Position numbers and translations under genes: made by a program
Shown: positions 1 to 11,460 of the stretch, piece after piece
Numbering within the stretch: the stretch's first letter is position 1
Layout of the letters: every line of letters starts with the position of its first letter
The notes under the pieces: generated by a model
The model's database searches: none
Told to the model about the DNA's origin: nothing
What the model saw: only the letters and a program-made list of their open reading frames with translations
Assembly: GCA_015680685.1 (NCBI GenBank)
Contig: MNCI01017882.1
Location: forward strand, 182,471-246,470
Reading direction: 5' to 3'
DNA length: 64,000 nt
From: Gnetum montanum
Lineage: Eukaryota > Streptophyta > Gnetopsida > Gnetales > Gnetaceae

Positions 1-423
1 TCACATGTAGGCTAAATAGGTGCCTCAGTACGACCACTTCGAGCACTTGCGTTACGTGCGGCGATCCCAGTAACGATTAGCGTTTGGTAAGCTGCAGTTG
101 CATAGTTTAGGGTGTGTCCGGCAAGTGGGAACGGATGCTGACGCTAGTTAATTTAGACTTAGATCTTAGTTAGAGTTAGTTTAGTTTTCTCAACCCTTCT
201 CCTGGTAGCATAGAAGATAAGCCAAAAATACCAAAAAAATCACATACCTAAGACTTGCTTAACCATACACCGTGACACTTACAAGCAAGCCTGGGAAGAC
301 AACGAACGATTAACCCCAAGTGTTTCTTGTGGCGTTAAGGCATTTAGTCTGCGGAGTTCGACCGGATCGCACGTGTACGCTCGTTTCGTATGGTGGAGTG
401 TAGGGGTACCTCGCCACTCATCA
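1..423 (+). mobile_element. LTR end of an Athila-like Ty3/gypsy element, plus orientation
   Basis: The reverse complement of this stretch begins TGATGAGTGGCGAGGTACCC and continues with the same order of blocks as the LTRs at 29089, 41555, 44151 and 53244, so it is the same family in the opposite orientation. It ends in CATCA at 423; the rest lies before the window. No primer-binding-site-like sequence follows, so it is more likely a 3' LTR or a solo LTR than a 5' LTR. It keeps many CpG dinucleotides (for example gtgcggcgatc near 57), unlike the related LTRs, which suggests a younger insertion. It seems to have landed inside remnant A. Confidence 0.8.
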
Positions 424-1929
424 CTTAGAATTCAAAAATGTGATGGTCAAAAGTCTTAAGGAAGGAATCTCAAGTAATGAAAGTTTATTGAGTCTATATG
501 AGGTGGACTGAAGGTTCTTAGTTGATGGACATGTTATAGGATTTTATAGGAAGTATTTATTGAATCTTAATCATATTGGAAGACATAAGATGATGTGGAG
601 TTACTTGTCAAGTATGAGATAGAATACTTATATAAGTGGCTCCTCCCAAAGTAGGCTTCAGCCTTTAGTGCCCTTGTATAACCATGTCTAAAGTGTTTGT
701 AGGCACTCAAGGAGTTGAATGTAAGACATACTTGTCTAGAAAAACACACATGTTAATATTGCCAGATTGAAAAAACTAACACTATATTATACAAAATCAT
801 AAAGTTATGATTAAACATACTAATGGGATGGAGTGGAATCTAGAAGGGATCGTAGAAATTAGGACGTGAGGTGTCTTACCATAGGCATAATGAATCCTTG
901 TATGTGATGCATGGTTAAGGTAATCACTAATCCTTCCACCCAAGATTCAAAGCAAGTTCAAACCACTTTCTAGTGATATCATATTGTTTCATCCCTAGAG
1001 CTAACAACAACTAGGCTACCACTATTGGAAGGAGTTTATTAATAGCACACATTTTTTGTTTTTTAGATTTCTAAGAAGCCAGCTATCTTCAAGCATGGAT
1101 AACATGTCTTTCTAGTGGAACCCCCAAAAAATTTTATTTTATGCTTTTAATTTTATTTTTACTATGTCAACCTTACTAGAGCACTACCTTCAGGCATGGG
1201 TAACATGTCCTTACAGTGACCTGGTAAGGCAACACTTATTGTACTCTTACTTCCATTTTTCAATAGAACACAAGAGAACAATACATCCTTAATAATAGGA
1301 TATGACTCAAAGCAGTAGGCTTAGAGAATCTACAAGTCCCCTTGATGTCACACTCTCTTCATTCCCACTTGGTTCTTCACTCTTTTGTCTAGACATAATG
1401 ATCACAAGTTATTTTAGTTTTATTGTGAAAAGAATATCATTATGGCCATGGTAAGAACCTCTTATTGTTAGAAATGAGTGGATGGATGATGTGGTCTCAC
1501 TATATATGTAATGAGTCCTTCATAATATGATAATATAGAGTAATATTTATCTTATTAGGACTACATCTTTCTTTATTTTGTGCATTTTATTGGAAAATTA
1601 TCAAAAATATGTATAAGAAAAAATAATGGCAAAGTATAGAAAAATTGGAAAGAATATCAAGAATCACAAAGATAGTAAGAATGAAAAATTATGAAAAGAA
1701 TTTAGAAATGTCAATGAATAAGAAATCATTAAGAAATAGGAAAATATAAAAGTATGAGAAAAATATCAAAAAATAGGAAAAGGTATTAAGAAAGTAAACG
1801 ATTCAATATAGTACCTACATGTCACTTGGGACACCCCCATAATTATTATCAGAAATAGGTAACTAGAAGATCAAATGGGTAGAGGAAAATTTGACAAACT
1901 AGGTAGAATTCATAACAGAACTAAAATGT
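424..1929 (-). mobile_element. 3' non-coding region of Athila-like remnant A
   Basis: No coding potential is visible. The stretch holds blocks shared with the region downstream of pol in elements B, C and D: a tcctcccaaagtaggc block near 642 (compare 33810, 45692 and 59188), and two copies of a block like cttcaggcatgggtaac near 1086 and 1189 (compare 46140 and 59645). An A-rich tract at about 1600-1790 matches the T-rich tract (minus-strand view) after integrase in the other copies. The 3' LTR of this element is not in the window because the LTR at 1-423 interrupts it. Confidence 0.6.
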
Positions 1930-4800
1930 TCATAATAAGGCTTAACTTGTTGGATATTCACTAAAATGAGCTTATGTGGGTTGGTTGGAAGGTAAATTTG
2001 CATGGCACTAGATGGATAAGTTGCTTGGATGATATATGGTTCTTCCCATATAGTTTAAAACTTAGCCTTTTGTGGTACATGGTTGGGATTATAGGATAAG
2101 ACCTTATCAGCTAGTTGGATTGATACTTGGTGTATTCGTGCATCTTGCCTATGCTTAGAGTACTTTTTATGGATCTCATTACTCATGAGGGNCTGCCTAT
2201 GCTTAGAGTACTTTTTATGGATCTCATTACTCATGAGGGCTACAAGCCTATTCTCCTCTAAAAGTTTGAGATTCACAAGTTTTTCCTTTTTGGCTAAGCT
2301 CTTACTGGCAGTAGCTAGAGTTTGGAGCTTTGCCTAGATTGGAAGTGTAGGTAATTTATCATAGACTAACTCATAGGATGAGTATCCAATGGAAAGTTTT
2401 CATGTAGTTCTATAGGCCCATAGAGCATCATTTAACATGGTTCTCTAATTCTTCCTAAATCGATTGACTTTCTAGTTAATATTCTTGTAATTTCTTGGTT
2501 AGTTACTTCAGCCTGATCATTTGCTTGAGGATGATATGGTGTGGTCAACTTATGGTTCACCTTGAGTTATTGCATAGGATTCTTAATTGTAGCACCTATG
2601 AGATGGGTTTCATTATTTGAGATGAGCATCCTTAGTACTCTGAATCTATTTATGACATATTGCTAAAAAAATTTGGCAATTATCTTCGTTGTATAGTCCT
2701 TAATTGCAACTACTTTTGCCCACTTTGTATAGTAATCAACGATCACATCAGTGCAATGGGTCCCATGAAGTCAATTCCCTAGATATCAAATGGTTCTAAC
2801 AATTGAATCCATTGTTATGATCCTTTATTTCTAGCCATTATTCCTCCATCTCATTGTTATCTTTGACAAGATTGAATAAATTTATGGGCATCCTGGAATA
2901 TGGTAGGCCAACAATAGCATACCATCATCAAGTTAAGTGTTGTCCTACACCCAACATATGACCACCACCTAGTTTTTCATGTGCATCTTCTAGGATCCTA
3001 TGTTGATTTTATTCTGGTACACACCATCATACTAGCCCATCAACATAGATCTTGTAAAGATCTCCATTTATCTCCATATATCTTTTGAATTTATGAAGGA
3101 ATTATTCTCTTTTTTTCGTACTCGATTCAATAGAAAGCTCTTGTGTGGTCAAGTAGATCATGTAATGAATAGTCCATGAAGTCTTTGTTAAGTTAACAAT
3201 CATTGTTACCTTTGTGAATAGGTTTTTATTGGAAAAATGCTTTGATAATATATTTTCTTGATCTTGCAGTTCCCTCTTAACCTCGACAAGTGATCTGCTA
3301 CTACATTTTATATACCTTTCTTATCAATCATGGTAATGTTGAATTCTTGCAATATGATGAGTCATCTGATCACCCTAGGACTTACCGCTAGTTTATTCAT
3401 TAAGAATCTTATTGCACTATGATCTATATGGACATAAATGGGGTACACGAGCACATAGTGTCTAAACTTTTCTAGTGCATACACCATTGCCATAAGCTTT
3501 TCTTTTGTGATGGTGTAATCAAGCTATGCTTTAGTGATGCTTCTGCTTGCATAATGTATGTAATATGGCCTTTTTTGATCATCTAGCTATGTTGGTACTA
3601 CACCTAGTGCATAATTTGAAGCATCTGTCATGATGTGGAAAGGCTTAAACTAATCTAGAGCTTGGAGGATTGGTGTTTCAATTAACTTCTATTTTAAAGT
3701 TTCAAATGCCTTCTCACATTGTTTTGTCCATTGAAATGATGCATCCTTCTTTGATAGTTCTACCAAAAGTTTTGCTATTTTCAAGAAATTTTCTATAAAC
3801 CTTCTATAATATCCCATGTAGCCCAAAAATGATCTAACATCTTTTATGGTTTGTGGTCATTGGATAATGTTCTAAATGACTTGCATCTTCTCTAGATCTA
3901 CCTCAATTTCCTTCTATAATACTTTGTGTTCTAAAATGATCCCATCTTGGACCATTAGATGCCTTTTTTGCCAATTGAGCTTCAAATTTGTCTCTACACA
4001 TCATTTTAGTACTTGCTCTAAATGGTCCAACACTTTTTTGAAGTCTAGCCCATAAGTTAAGAAATCATCCATAAATACCTTCATGCCATTTCCTATTTGT
4101 TTTTGGGAGATGCTTAATGCTAGTCTTTGAAAGGTCGCAGGTGCATTATAGAGACTAAAAGGCATTTACTTGTAGGTGAACATTCCACATGGACTAGTTA
4201 ATGTAGTCTTTTCTTGGTCCTCTAGTATAATGAAAATATGGTTATATCTACTATATCTATTAAGAAAGATATAGTATTGATGTCCTACTATTGTATCCAA
4301 GAGTTGATCAAAAAATGGCAAAGAAAAATGGTCTTTGAACATCGTACAGTTCAACAAATAGAAGTCAATACATACTCTCCACCTGCCATCCTTCTTTGGA
4401 ATAATAACCAAAGGACTAACCCATTTACTATTTGCAATGGGGTAGATGAATCCTACTTTTAATAGTTTTTCCAATTCCATCTTTACTACTTAAGCTTAGG
4501 ATTAAACCTTTTTTATGGTTGACGTCATGGCTTAACAGCTGGATCGGTGTATATCCAATGTTGACAAATGTGATGATCAATGTCTGTTATTTCATCATAA
4601 GACCATGTAAATGTTTTTGGCCATTGATTGACCACTTCGAACAATATTTTTTTTTATCTTTCTCCAAGTTGGTGTTGATGATTATCAACTTCTTATTATT
4701 TAGAAAAGCATATTCTAGTACTATTGATAGGGCTTTTAACTCCAGTGGTTCTAGTTCAAACTTATTAGGATCTTAAGCTGTCCCCATTCACTTTCTTCTT
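1930..4800 (-). pseudogene. Decayed pol (RT, RNase H, integrase) of Athila-like remnant A
   Basis: Read on the minus strand, the RT lies at about 3750-4500: the segment from 4480 has WVSPLVIIPKKDGRWRVCID followed by a KDHF-SLPFFDQ motif, and the catalytic box reads VFMDDF near 4070. The KDHFPLPF-type motif and the GYSGYNQI-like stretch (here degraded to RYSRYNHI) are typical of non-chromovirus Ty3/gypsy elements of the Athila/Tat branch. RNase H occupies about 3200-3700 and integrase about 1930-3100. The integrase tail is at 2055-2276 and contains an assembly duplication around the N at 2192. Stops and frameshifts throughout mean no protein is made. Protease and gag are missing: similarity to element B is lost near 4800. 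Confidence 0.85.
2146..2239. repeat. 46-bp direct repeat around a single N (assembly join)
   Basis: Bases 2146-2191 are repeated exactly at 2194-2239, with the N at 2192 and one extra base between. This is what results when two overlapping contig ends are placed side by side with a one-base gap. It duplicates 15 codons of the integrase tail. Confidence 0.85.
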
Positions 4801-4966
4801 CTTGGCATGAATGTGCATAGGGATGTTCTCTTCTCAACTATTCCAACTTATCTATTTCCTTCACATAGGTGCTTATAATTTAATTTTTGGTTCCATGTAT
4901 ATTTTAGATTCCATTTTCTCATCAATAACCACATCCATCATCGCCACATACTAGACACAACCTATN

Positions 4967-6300
4967 ATAGCCTAGCCTCTTCCTTTGATACTACAACCCA
5001 TCGTGAGGCCATAGACCTTTTAGATGATTCCTCCTCAACCTTCAATACAAGAACCATAGTTCATAGGGATGCCCCAAGGCTTAGATCAAGCCTTCCAAAT
5101 GATCCAAGACCTTACCAAAGAGTTATGAAAACTTAAGGCCAATACAACTTAGACAATCAAGGTTCTAGATTTCTATCAAGATGATCCTATAAGCCATATG
5201 GTGCCTCAAATAACTTTGTCCATAGGTTTGCCTATTCCAAACTTCACCAAATACAATGATGAAGAGGATCCCAATGCACATCTAGTCAACTTCCAGTCTA
5301 AGTTCCTCTTTTTGCAAGCTTGGCCTCATACAATATTAAGGATTTTTCCTATGTCCCTCAAAGATAAAGCTCTAGATTAGTACTAAACCTTGCCTAGGGG
5401 TTCCATCACTTCCCTTGAAGGACTTGATCAACCAATTTTTCAACTGCTTTAGATACAACTTGAAGCCAAATGCCACATTGGACCAACTTATGAAGGTGAA
5501 GCAAGGGCCACTTGAACTAGTCAAAAGGTTCATTTGAAGATGGAATTCAATGCTCAATGAGATTCCAAAGCCTATCTCTGAAATTGACCTCTTGGCCATC
5601 TACAAGGGAGCAGTAAATGACTTCATCAAGTCAAAGCTTTTCTAACTAGAGCCTTGGTCACTAAGCCAAGCCTTCTTGCAAACTAAGAACATCGAGGAGT
5701 TAGCTAAGGCAAGTAATGATCTAGCCTATGTGGCCTATAAAAACTAATACCTAAGGAGGGATAGGGATAAAACTAGGTAAGAACCTACAACTGTGGCTGT
5801 AGTAGCAAAAAACTCAAAATAAGGTGAGAGGTGAGGATCACGATCATGCAACACATCCTAAGACTCATTCCAACTACCCACTTCCTATGCTCCAAATCAA
5901 CCAAAACCAAACTTTGGGTGGAAGAATAGGTCTAAGTACACTAGGTTGCCTATGAAGCCCTTTGAGATTCTAGAATAGTTTCTTAAACATAATTGAATAT
6001 AACATAAGAAACTATCTGAAGAGGCTCATAAGAGGCATGATAATCTTTGTGACATAGCCAGAGACCCAATGATAGCTACCAAAGATGATCCCAAGCTACC
6101 AAAGTACTTAAAACTAGATAGGTATTACCATTATTATCAAATGGTTGGTCATGACATCAATTTTTGCCTAGCATTAAAGGATGACCTCTAGAAGATGATA
6201 GACCATGGAGAGTTGGTGTTGAATGATCCCAACTCTCCAAGGGCCAACAACAACTCCTATACTATAGCCTCATTCATAGAAACCAAATGATCTTAGCCTC
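4967..6300 (+). pseudogene. gag of Tat-like Ty3/gypsy remnant H
   Basis: The clearest part is at 5198-5380, where the translation has FTKYNDEEDPNAHLVNFQSK and then PHTILRIFPMSLKDKALD, the core of the Retrotrans_gag family. It stops where the family has Trp (TGG now TAG), and another Trp-type stop follows two codons later. Further downstream, about 6110-6190, is a zinc-knuckle-like segment, YYHYYQMVGHDINFCLALKD, in which the expected first Cys is replaced. The arrangement matches gag of the Tat/Ogre branch. Element F at 16480-18497 carries a close relative. The left edge is a single N at 4966, so how H joins remnant A is uncertain. Confidence 0.8.
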
Positions 6301-7057
6301 CTAGGAAAGCATTTGTCATTAAGGTGCACCATAGCCTCAAAACACAAAACCTAGATAGCCCTTCATCATATGGGTACCACCTCCTTCAGCCCCTAAGAAG
6401 CCTTTAATCATATGTGTTTCCCCTTCAGTGGCTTCAACATCACAACATAATCAATGAGTTACTAATCCTTCAAAGCCTAGAGAACCATTTGTTATCTAGG
6501 TCCCTCCACCTCCAACAAGTAAGCCTATAAAAACCCATAACCAAAGCTCACCTATAGTGGCCCACACCTCAGAGGATAGCAAGAAACCATTATTACAATG
6601 ATGATGAAAACAACTTGTCATCAAACCAACAAATAAGCCAGCTAAAGGTAACCAACAATGAAAGGCTTCGAAACAAGTTAACCAACCAAGCTCCACACCA
6701 AGACTAGCCACACCTATGGATGAGGGGCCCAAGGCACATACATCAAAACCTAAGCTACAAACTCTAGGAAGGATAGAGGAGGTTAAAATCACTAAGGTTG
6801 AAACAATACATGCTAAAGGAAAGAATTTCCTTGCAACAATGGAGCAAGCCAAACAATCATTGAAACAAAATAATACATCATTGAGCTTGTATGACCTAGA
6901 CATGACATATTTTGTTCATAGGGATGTACTAGCTCAGGTGTTAACCTCTATCTCTATGAACATAGACATGCCCACCAACAGAGAGTCTATTCACTCTATC
7001 ATTGAGCAAGATTCACTTAGGGAAAAACAGGCATCAACCCATGCTCAAATTTTGTGA
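6300..7057 (+). pseudogene. Proline-rich gag-protease linker of remnant H
   Basis: This stretch joins the zinc-knuckle region to the protease. Its first half repeats a short theme ending in a basic/Pro residue then aFVI-x-VPP (near 6310, 6410 and 6490), where x is a stop in one copy and probably Trp originally. The second half (6716-7057) is an open segment with LQTLGRIEEVKITKVETIHA and a later DMPTNRESIHSII. I do not recognise a separate domain in it; Tat-branch elements commonly have a long, poorly conserved linker here. Confidence 0.55.
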
Positions 7058-7069
7058 TAATGAAGTGAA

Positions 7070-7720
7070 AATCGATTCTTGAAATAGAGAGGTGCTATCT
7101 GACCCTCTCCTCATCACTATATGTGTTGGAAGATACAAGGTTCATTGTGTCCATGTGGATGATGGGGCAGCCATGAATGTAATACCAGATATTATTGTTG
7201 ACAAGCTAGGCCTAACTGAAAACATCCAGGAGACCACTACCTCAACACTTAAATCATTCAATGAATCATGAGTAATGATGCAAGGTTCCATATCCTTAGA
7301 TTTTGTAGCCAGTGAGAAATTCCCTACATTTGCTAACTTCCTAGTAGTCGAAGAGACACTTGATTGCAACTTGATCCTAAGAAGGCCATGGTTAGTGAAG
7401 CTTTAGACAGTTTTATCTCCTATATATTAGGAGATTCACTTGCCATATGAGAAAGGGAAAATTGTTATTTGTGGGAACAACATGTCACTACCTTCGATTA
7501 ACTATGTTAACATCAAGTGAGGTTCGGAGGTGGATTTTTAGGAGGAAACTTTCAATACTTAGACTGAGGCCAAAAATAGGGAGAACAATGATGCTAGAAG
7601 CATCAACTTTATGACACGAAGTGACTATAAAAAATGCATAGAACTTGCCATGATTAACAAGAAAGGTGGTGAACATAAATTTGTGTCAAAAGGATTCATT
7701 AACCTCTCAAAAGTCAGACA
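7070..7720 (+). pseudogene. Retroviral-type aspartic protease of remnant H
   Basis: Starting near 7110 the plus strand reads GRYKVHCVHVDDGAAMNVIP. The VDDGAAMNVIP segment sits where Ty3/gypsy proteases have V-D-x-G-[SA]-x-x-N-[IV]-[IL], the aspartic protease active-site loop. About 70 residues later comes LILRRPWL, matching the family's I-L-G-R-P-[FW]-L flap-end motif with G changed to R. In-frame stops occur near 7271 and 7407. No reverse transcriptase follows: recognisable coding similarity ends by about 7720. Confidence 0.75.
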
Positions 7721-8882
7721 ATGAGTTCATAGTAAATACCTTATCACTTCTTTTGTTAATGATCATTTGTTTACTTTTGCAACAGTATATCATGCTTCAT
7801 GATTGGTTTTAGGTTTATATGCTCTTTCGAGAGCATCCCATAATTGCTAGACAACATATGGATAATGGCTTGTTAAGGCCTAAAATTGGCACTATGGCCC
7901 ACCAAGGCCTAAAATTGGTAACCTTATGGCTTGCCAAGGCCTAAAACTGGCAAGCATAAAAAACTATACTTTTTGTCCCTATATCAATATTGCAGCCAAT
8001 TTACTTGATAGCATCGTATGCAATTTTACTTATATGCATATACCTTGGTTTATAGTCATCATTATGACATTTTATCTACTAGTTTTAGTTTATGACCTTA
8101 TTACATTCACTATTTGTGTTTATATGAAACATATAAAACATAAGAATCTAAAATTGACACATAGCCATAGTCACACTATGTGATAACAATCAAAGAATAC
8201 CAAAATGTCCATATATCTATCGTCATGGTTGCACTATGCAACATACAAATGCACGAACAATACATGATCTTTATGACCTTTGCAGTCACATGAAAACAAC
8301 TATAATAGTAATAAAGAAAAGGATAGTAGGGTGTAATTGATCCCATAGTAGCAAAAGTTGAGCCAGAGGGGGGAAGGAGAGGAAAGGTCATCATCTACAT
8401 CATAGCCAATAACTGTCATAGCTTAGGGCCTACGAACAATAAAAATGTGCAACCATTAGTGCCAGGAATAGCCATGAATATAACCATTAAGGTATGAAAC
8501 AACCTTGAAACTGACAAAGCATAAAAAATTAACAATTTTGACAAGGCAACCAAATTATAAGTTAGCTAGGATGCATGTTGATTTTATTTAGCATTCAACA
8601 ATGTGGAATAAGCAATGGTAAGTTTGGATAACTTGACCAACATCTTAAGGGGAAATGGCCTGTATAATTGTTATCCAAATACATTGTAATTATTCAAATG
8701 ACAAATAAGAAGATGCTTCACCACCACCATCTTGGTGATGCATAATTTTAGCAATGACATGATCTAAAAGATTTGAGGAAAGTTTTTGTTGTATTTGAAA
8801 GTAGCTCACGATGGAGAATAAACATCATTAAAATCATTTATCATTTCATTTACATTAAAGGATACAAGGCAAGGCATAGCAT
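7721..8882. other. Unassigned AT-rich DNA with a small repeat
   Basis: No gene can be supported. At about 7866-7957 the phrase aaggcctaaaattggca occurs three times with small changes, about 35-40 bases apart. A looser version of the same phrase appears at about 27605-27660, so both may be remains of one dispersed repeat, possibly the 3' end or LTR of element H. The short ORFs here look random. Confidence 0.4.
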
Positions 8883-9180
8883 CATAATGTAAGCACAACT
8901 AGTTTAACGTAACATTAAAAAGGCTTGCCTCTATTGGCTCTTCCATACCATGATCTATGTTTCCTTTGTGATGCATAAAATGCAACCAAAAAAAAAGAGA
9001 TAATAATAAAAAAAAAATTCTTTGCGCTGAGACCTTGAAAGTAGGTGCTGGGGTATCATCTGGTAGTGTGGCATTGCGATGCTATGGTGTGGTAGAACTT
9101 AGGCATAGCCCTGCGTGTCTACAACCAGCTGCTTGCCTATCCTTGCCTTCCATTGCTAGGTCATGTGTGTTGGCTGTGGG
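8883..9180 (+). repeat. Left copy of a ~300-bp direct repeat flanking the LINE
   Basis: It runs from cataatgtaagcacaactag to gtgttggctgtggg and is repeated at 13103-13404. By eye the copies differ at about 16 positions plus small indels in an A-rich stretch near 8993-9020, roughly 94% identity. Most differences are C/T or G/A, with T or A usually in this left copy. The repeat ends precisely where LINE coding sequence begins. Confidence 0.85.
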
Positions 9181-9900
9181 AAACGAGCAGGGAACTTTAT
9201 TTCTAGTCTTAATACAGCCTTTGATTTTGTTCTCCTTCAAGAAATTAAGGTATCAGCTGAGCTTTTATCCCTTTCTGCCCATTGGTTTCTTCCTCACTCC
9301 TCAATCCTAGCAAGGTCCCATATGAGTGGGAAAGGAGGCGCAGCCATTCTCCTCTCACCTTACTGGAAAACTAAAATCCTTCAAAGTGGTTTTGATTCTA
9401 GGCATAGAGTTTCTTGGGCCACCTTCTCCTCCTTGCATGGCCCTTTTGGCATTTGCTTGATATATGCCCCAAACGACTCCACAGAATGGGCTCTCCTTTG
9501 GCAAGAACTTGCAAATGCTATTCCCCCAGTGCCTTGGATATTCGGAGGAGATTTTAATATGATCGAATTTCTTCAAGATAAGCTTGGAGGGGTGTTTTTT
9601 CAACTACCTAATCTCGAGTATCAGACTTGGTCCACCTTTAAGAAAAGGTTTTACCTTTCTGATGGGGTGGACACCTCAGCGAGTACTCCCCTTCATAGAT
9701 TTACTTGGAGCAATCTCCGTCTTGGGCAGTCTCGCATCTATAGTAGGTTAGATAGGTTCTATTTCTCCACCCTTTCCTTCTGGCAAGCCTTCTCCGCTAC
9801 TATGGTCCATCACCATGCCACCTTATTAGACCATCTTCCTATCCCCATATTTATCAAGATTCATGGCAGCCCTCATCGACAAAAATTCCATCTTTTCTGA
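9181..9900 (+). pseudogene. LINE endonuclease domain (APE type), 5'-truncated
   Basis: The translation starts part-way into the domain and has, in order, FVLLQEIKV (metal-binding Glu), a GKGGAAILL strand, ICLIYAPND, WIFGGDFNMIE (the GDFN motif), SRIYSRLDRFYFS and LLDHLPIPI, which corresponds to the S-D-H-x-P end of the family, with Ser changed to Leu. These are the hallmarks of the apurinic-like endonuclease that nicks target DNA for LINE insertion. About 30-40 N-terminal residues are lost at the 5' truncation. A stop at 9898-9900 breaks the reading frame before the RT. Confidence 0.9.
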
Positions 9901-9984
9901 CTACACACCAATTGTTTTTCTTCCCCTACTACCCAACTTCTTTGATCCAACCTTTGGAATGCTGAACCTAGGCCCCTAAATCAA

Positions 9985-11460
9985 GTGGGCTGGATTAACT
10001 GGATGCATTGTGCTTCATGTCGAGTTCAAAACTTTGCTCATTCGTATGGTAAGGTAGTGGCTACTCGGGCCAGACAAGAATACAATAAAATTCACCTCAC
10101 TATTGAACATCTCACTAATAGACTAGCTCAAGATCCCTTCAACACTCTAGTTCACGAGAAGCTAGCTAGAGCACAATTGGCCTTTCAACATTGGGATGTG
10201 TACCGAGCACAAAGTGTCTTANACTTTCAACATTGGGATGTGTACCGAGCACAAAGTGTCTTAACTAAAAGTTGGCTCACTTGGTTAAATATTCAAGATG
10301 AACACTGTAAGGAATTTTTCAAGTACCTCAACACTACTTCCCCTTCGCATTCTATAGACAAAATTTCTAGTGATGGTACCACCATTACTGATCACAATAG
10401 TATCCTCTCTTTTCTTAAGAACCACTATGAAACCCTTTTCGCAGCTACCCCAATGGACATCTCTTCGTTCAAGTTTGCCACCACCAATTATCCTTGCCTT
10501 ATCAACTCCACTATGATACAAAGTCTTGATGCAGATATCACTCTAGTGGAGCTTCAGGTGGCTTGTTCCAAGCTAAGTCGGGGAAAGGCTCCTGGTTATG
10601 ATGGTTTCCCTATGGAATTTTTTCAAAATCATTGGGATTTGGTGGGTAATGATCTTCTGCAGGTCATTAATGAGGCTATCTTCACTGGTTCCCTTGGGCC
10701 CAATCTAAATCAAGGGGTAATTCGTCTCCTCCCCAAGTCTGGGGATCTTACCGATATCTCCAATTGGCATCCCATAACTCTTCTCAATGTAGTATATAAA
10801 ATTTGGGCTAAGTGCCTAGCCCTATGGTTGAAAAAAATTCTTGGCCAGATCATATCACCCCAACAAACAGGATTTGTCCCTGGTAGATATATTTTAGACA
10901 ATGTGGTTGCGGCGTGGGAAGGTCTCAAGTGGGCCGAGGATGATGGTCAAGATATTCTCTTGGTGAAACTTGATTACGCCAAGGTGTATGACAACATTAA
11001 GTGGGATTTCATCTTACAGACCATGACCAAACTTGGTTTTGGACCTAAGTTCCTACATATGGTGCAATGCTTATTCTCAGATGCTACAGCAAGAGTAGCC
11101 ACTGCCTTTGGCATTACCTCTTCCTTTCCAATACATAGATCAGTGCGGCAAGGTTGTCCTCTCATTCCCTATCTCTTTATCATCGCCGCAGACTTTCGTT
11201 GTCATCAGATTAACTTGGACATTCAAACTAAAGTCCTCACTGGGGTTCGCCTTTCTCCCTCTCAACAACAGCTTCTCAATATGCACTTTGCCGATGACTC
11301 CTTTTTTCTAGTTTATAACACAGCCGCCACTTTGCACCGCCTCTTATCAAGGGTGGAGCAATATTGCACACTCTCAGGTTCCAATATCAATTGGAATAAA
11401 TCCTCTGTTTATAGCTTTATGGGAAATTACAACCATGTGACCAACTATAACTGGAAGTGA
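9985..11460 (+). pseudogene. LINE reverse transcriptase
   Basis: An open stretch of about 490 codons covers the linker and the RT. Landmarks: KAPGYDGFPMEFFQNHWDLV (the APGxDG box), IRLLPKSGDLTDISNWHPIT (I-x-L-I-P-K then W-R-P-I), a QTGFVPGRYILDN box, LLVKLDYAKVYDNIKWDFI (the first catalytic Asp; family form is D-F-x-K-A-Y-D), RSVRQGCPL and MHFADDSFFL (the F-A-D-D catalytic pair). The frame includes a 13-residue duplicated segment around the N at 10222 that is an assembly artefact. The TGA at 11458 lies in the connection region, after which the sequence continues in frame. Confidence 0.92.
10182..10263. repeat. 40-bp direct repeat around a single N (assembly join)
   Basis: Bases 10182-10221 recur exactly at 10224-10263, separated by N and one base. 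The same pattern occurs at 2146-2239. It duplicates FQHWDVYRAQSVL in the LINE protein and should not be read as biology. Confidence 0.85.

Noticed and set aside
6496-6903. Minus-strand ORF of 135 codons with hydrophobic segments
   Set aside because: It is antisense to the gag-protease linker of element H; its Leu/Cys/Gly-rich composition comes from the complementary codons.
8883-9180. The 300-bp pair flanking the LINE as LTRs of a retrotransposon
   Set aside because: The repeats lack TG...CA ends, a primer site and a purine tract, and the sequence between them is a LINE with endonuclease and RT of the non-LTR type.
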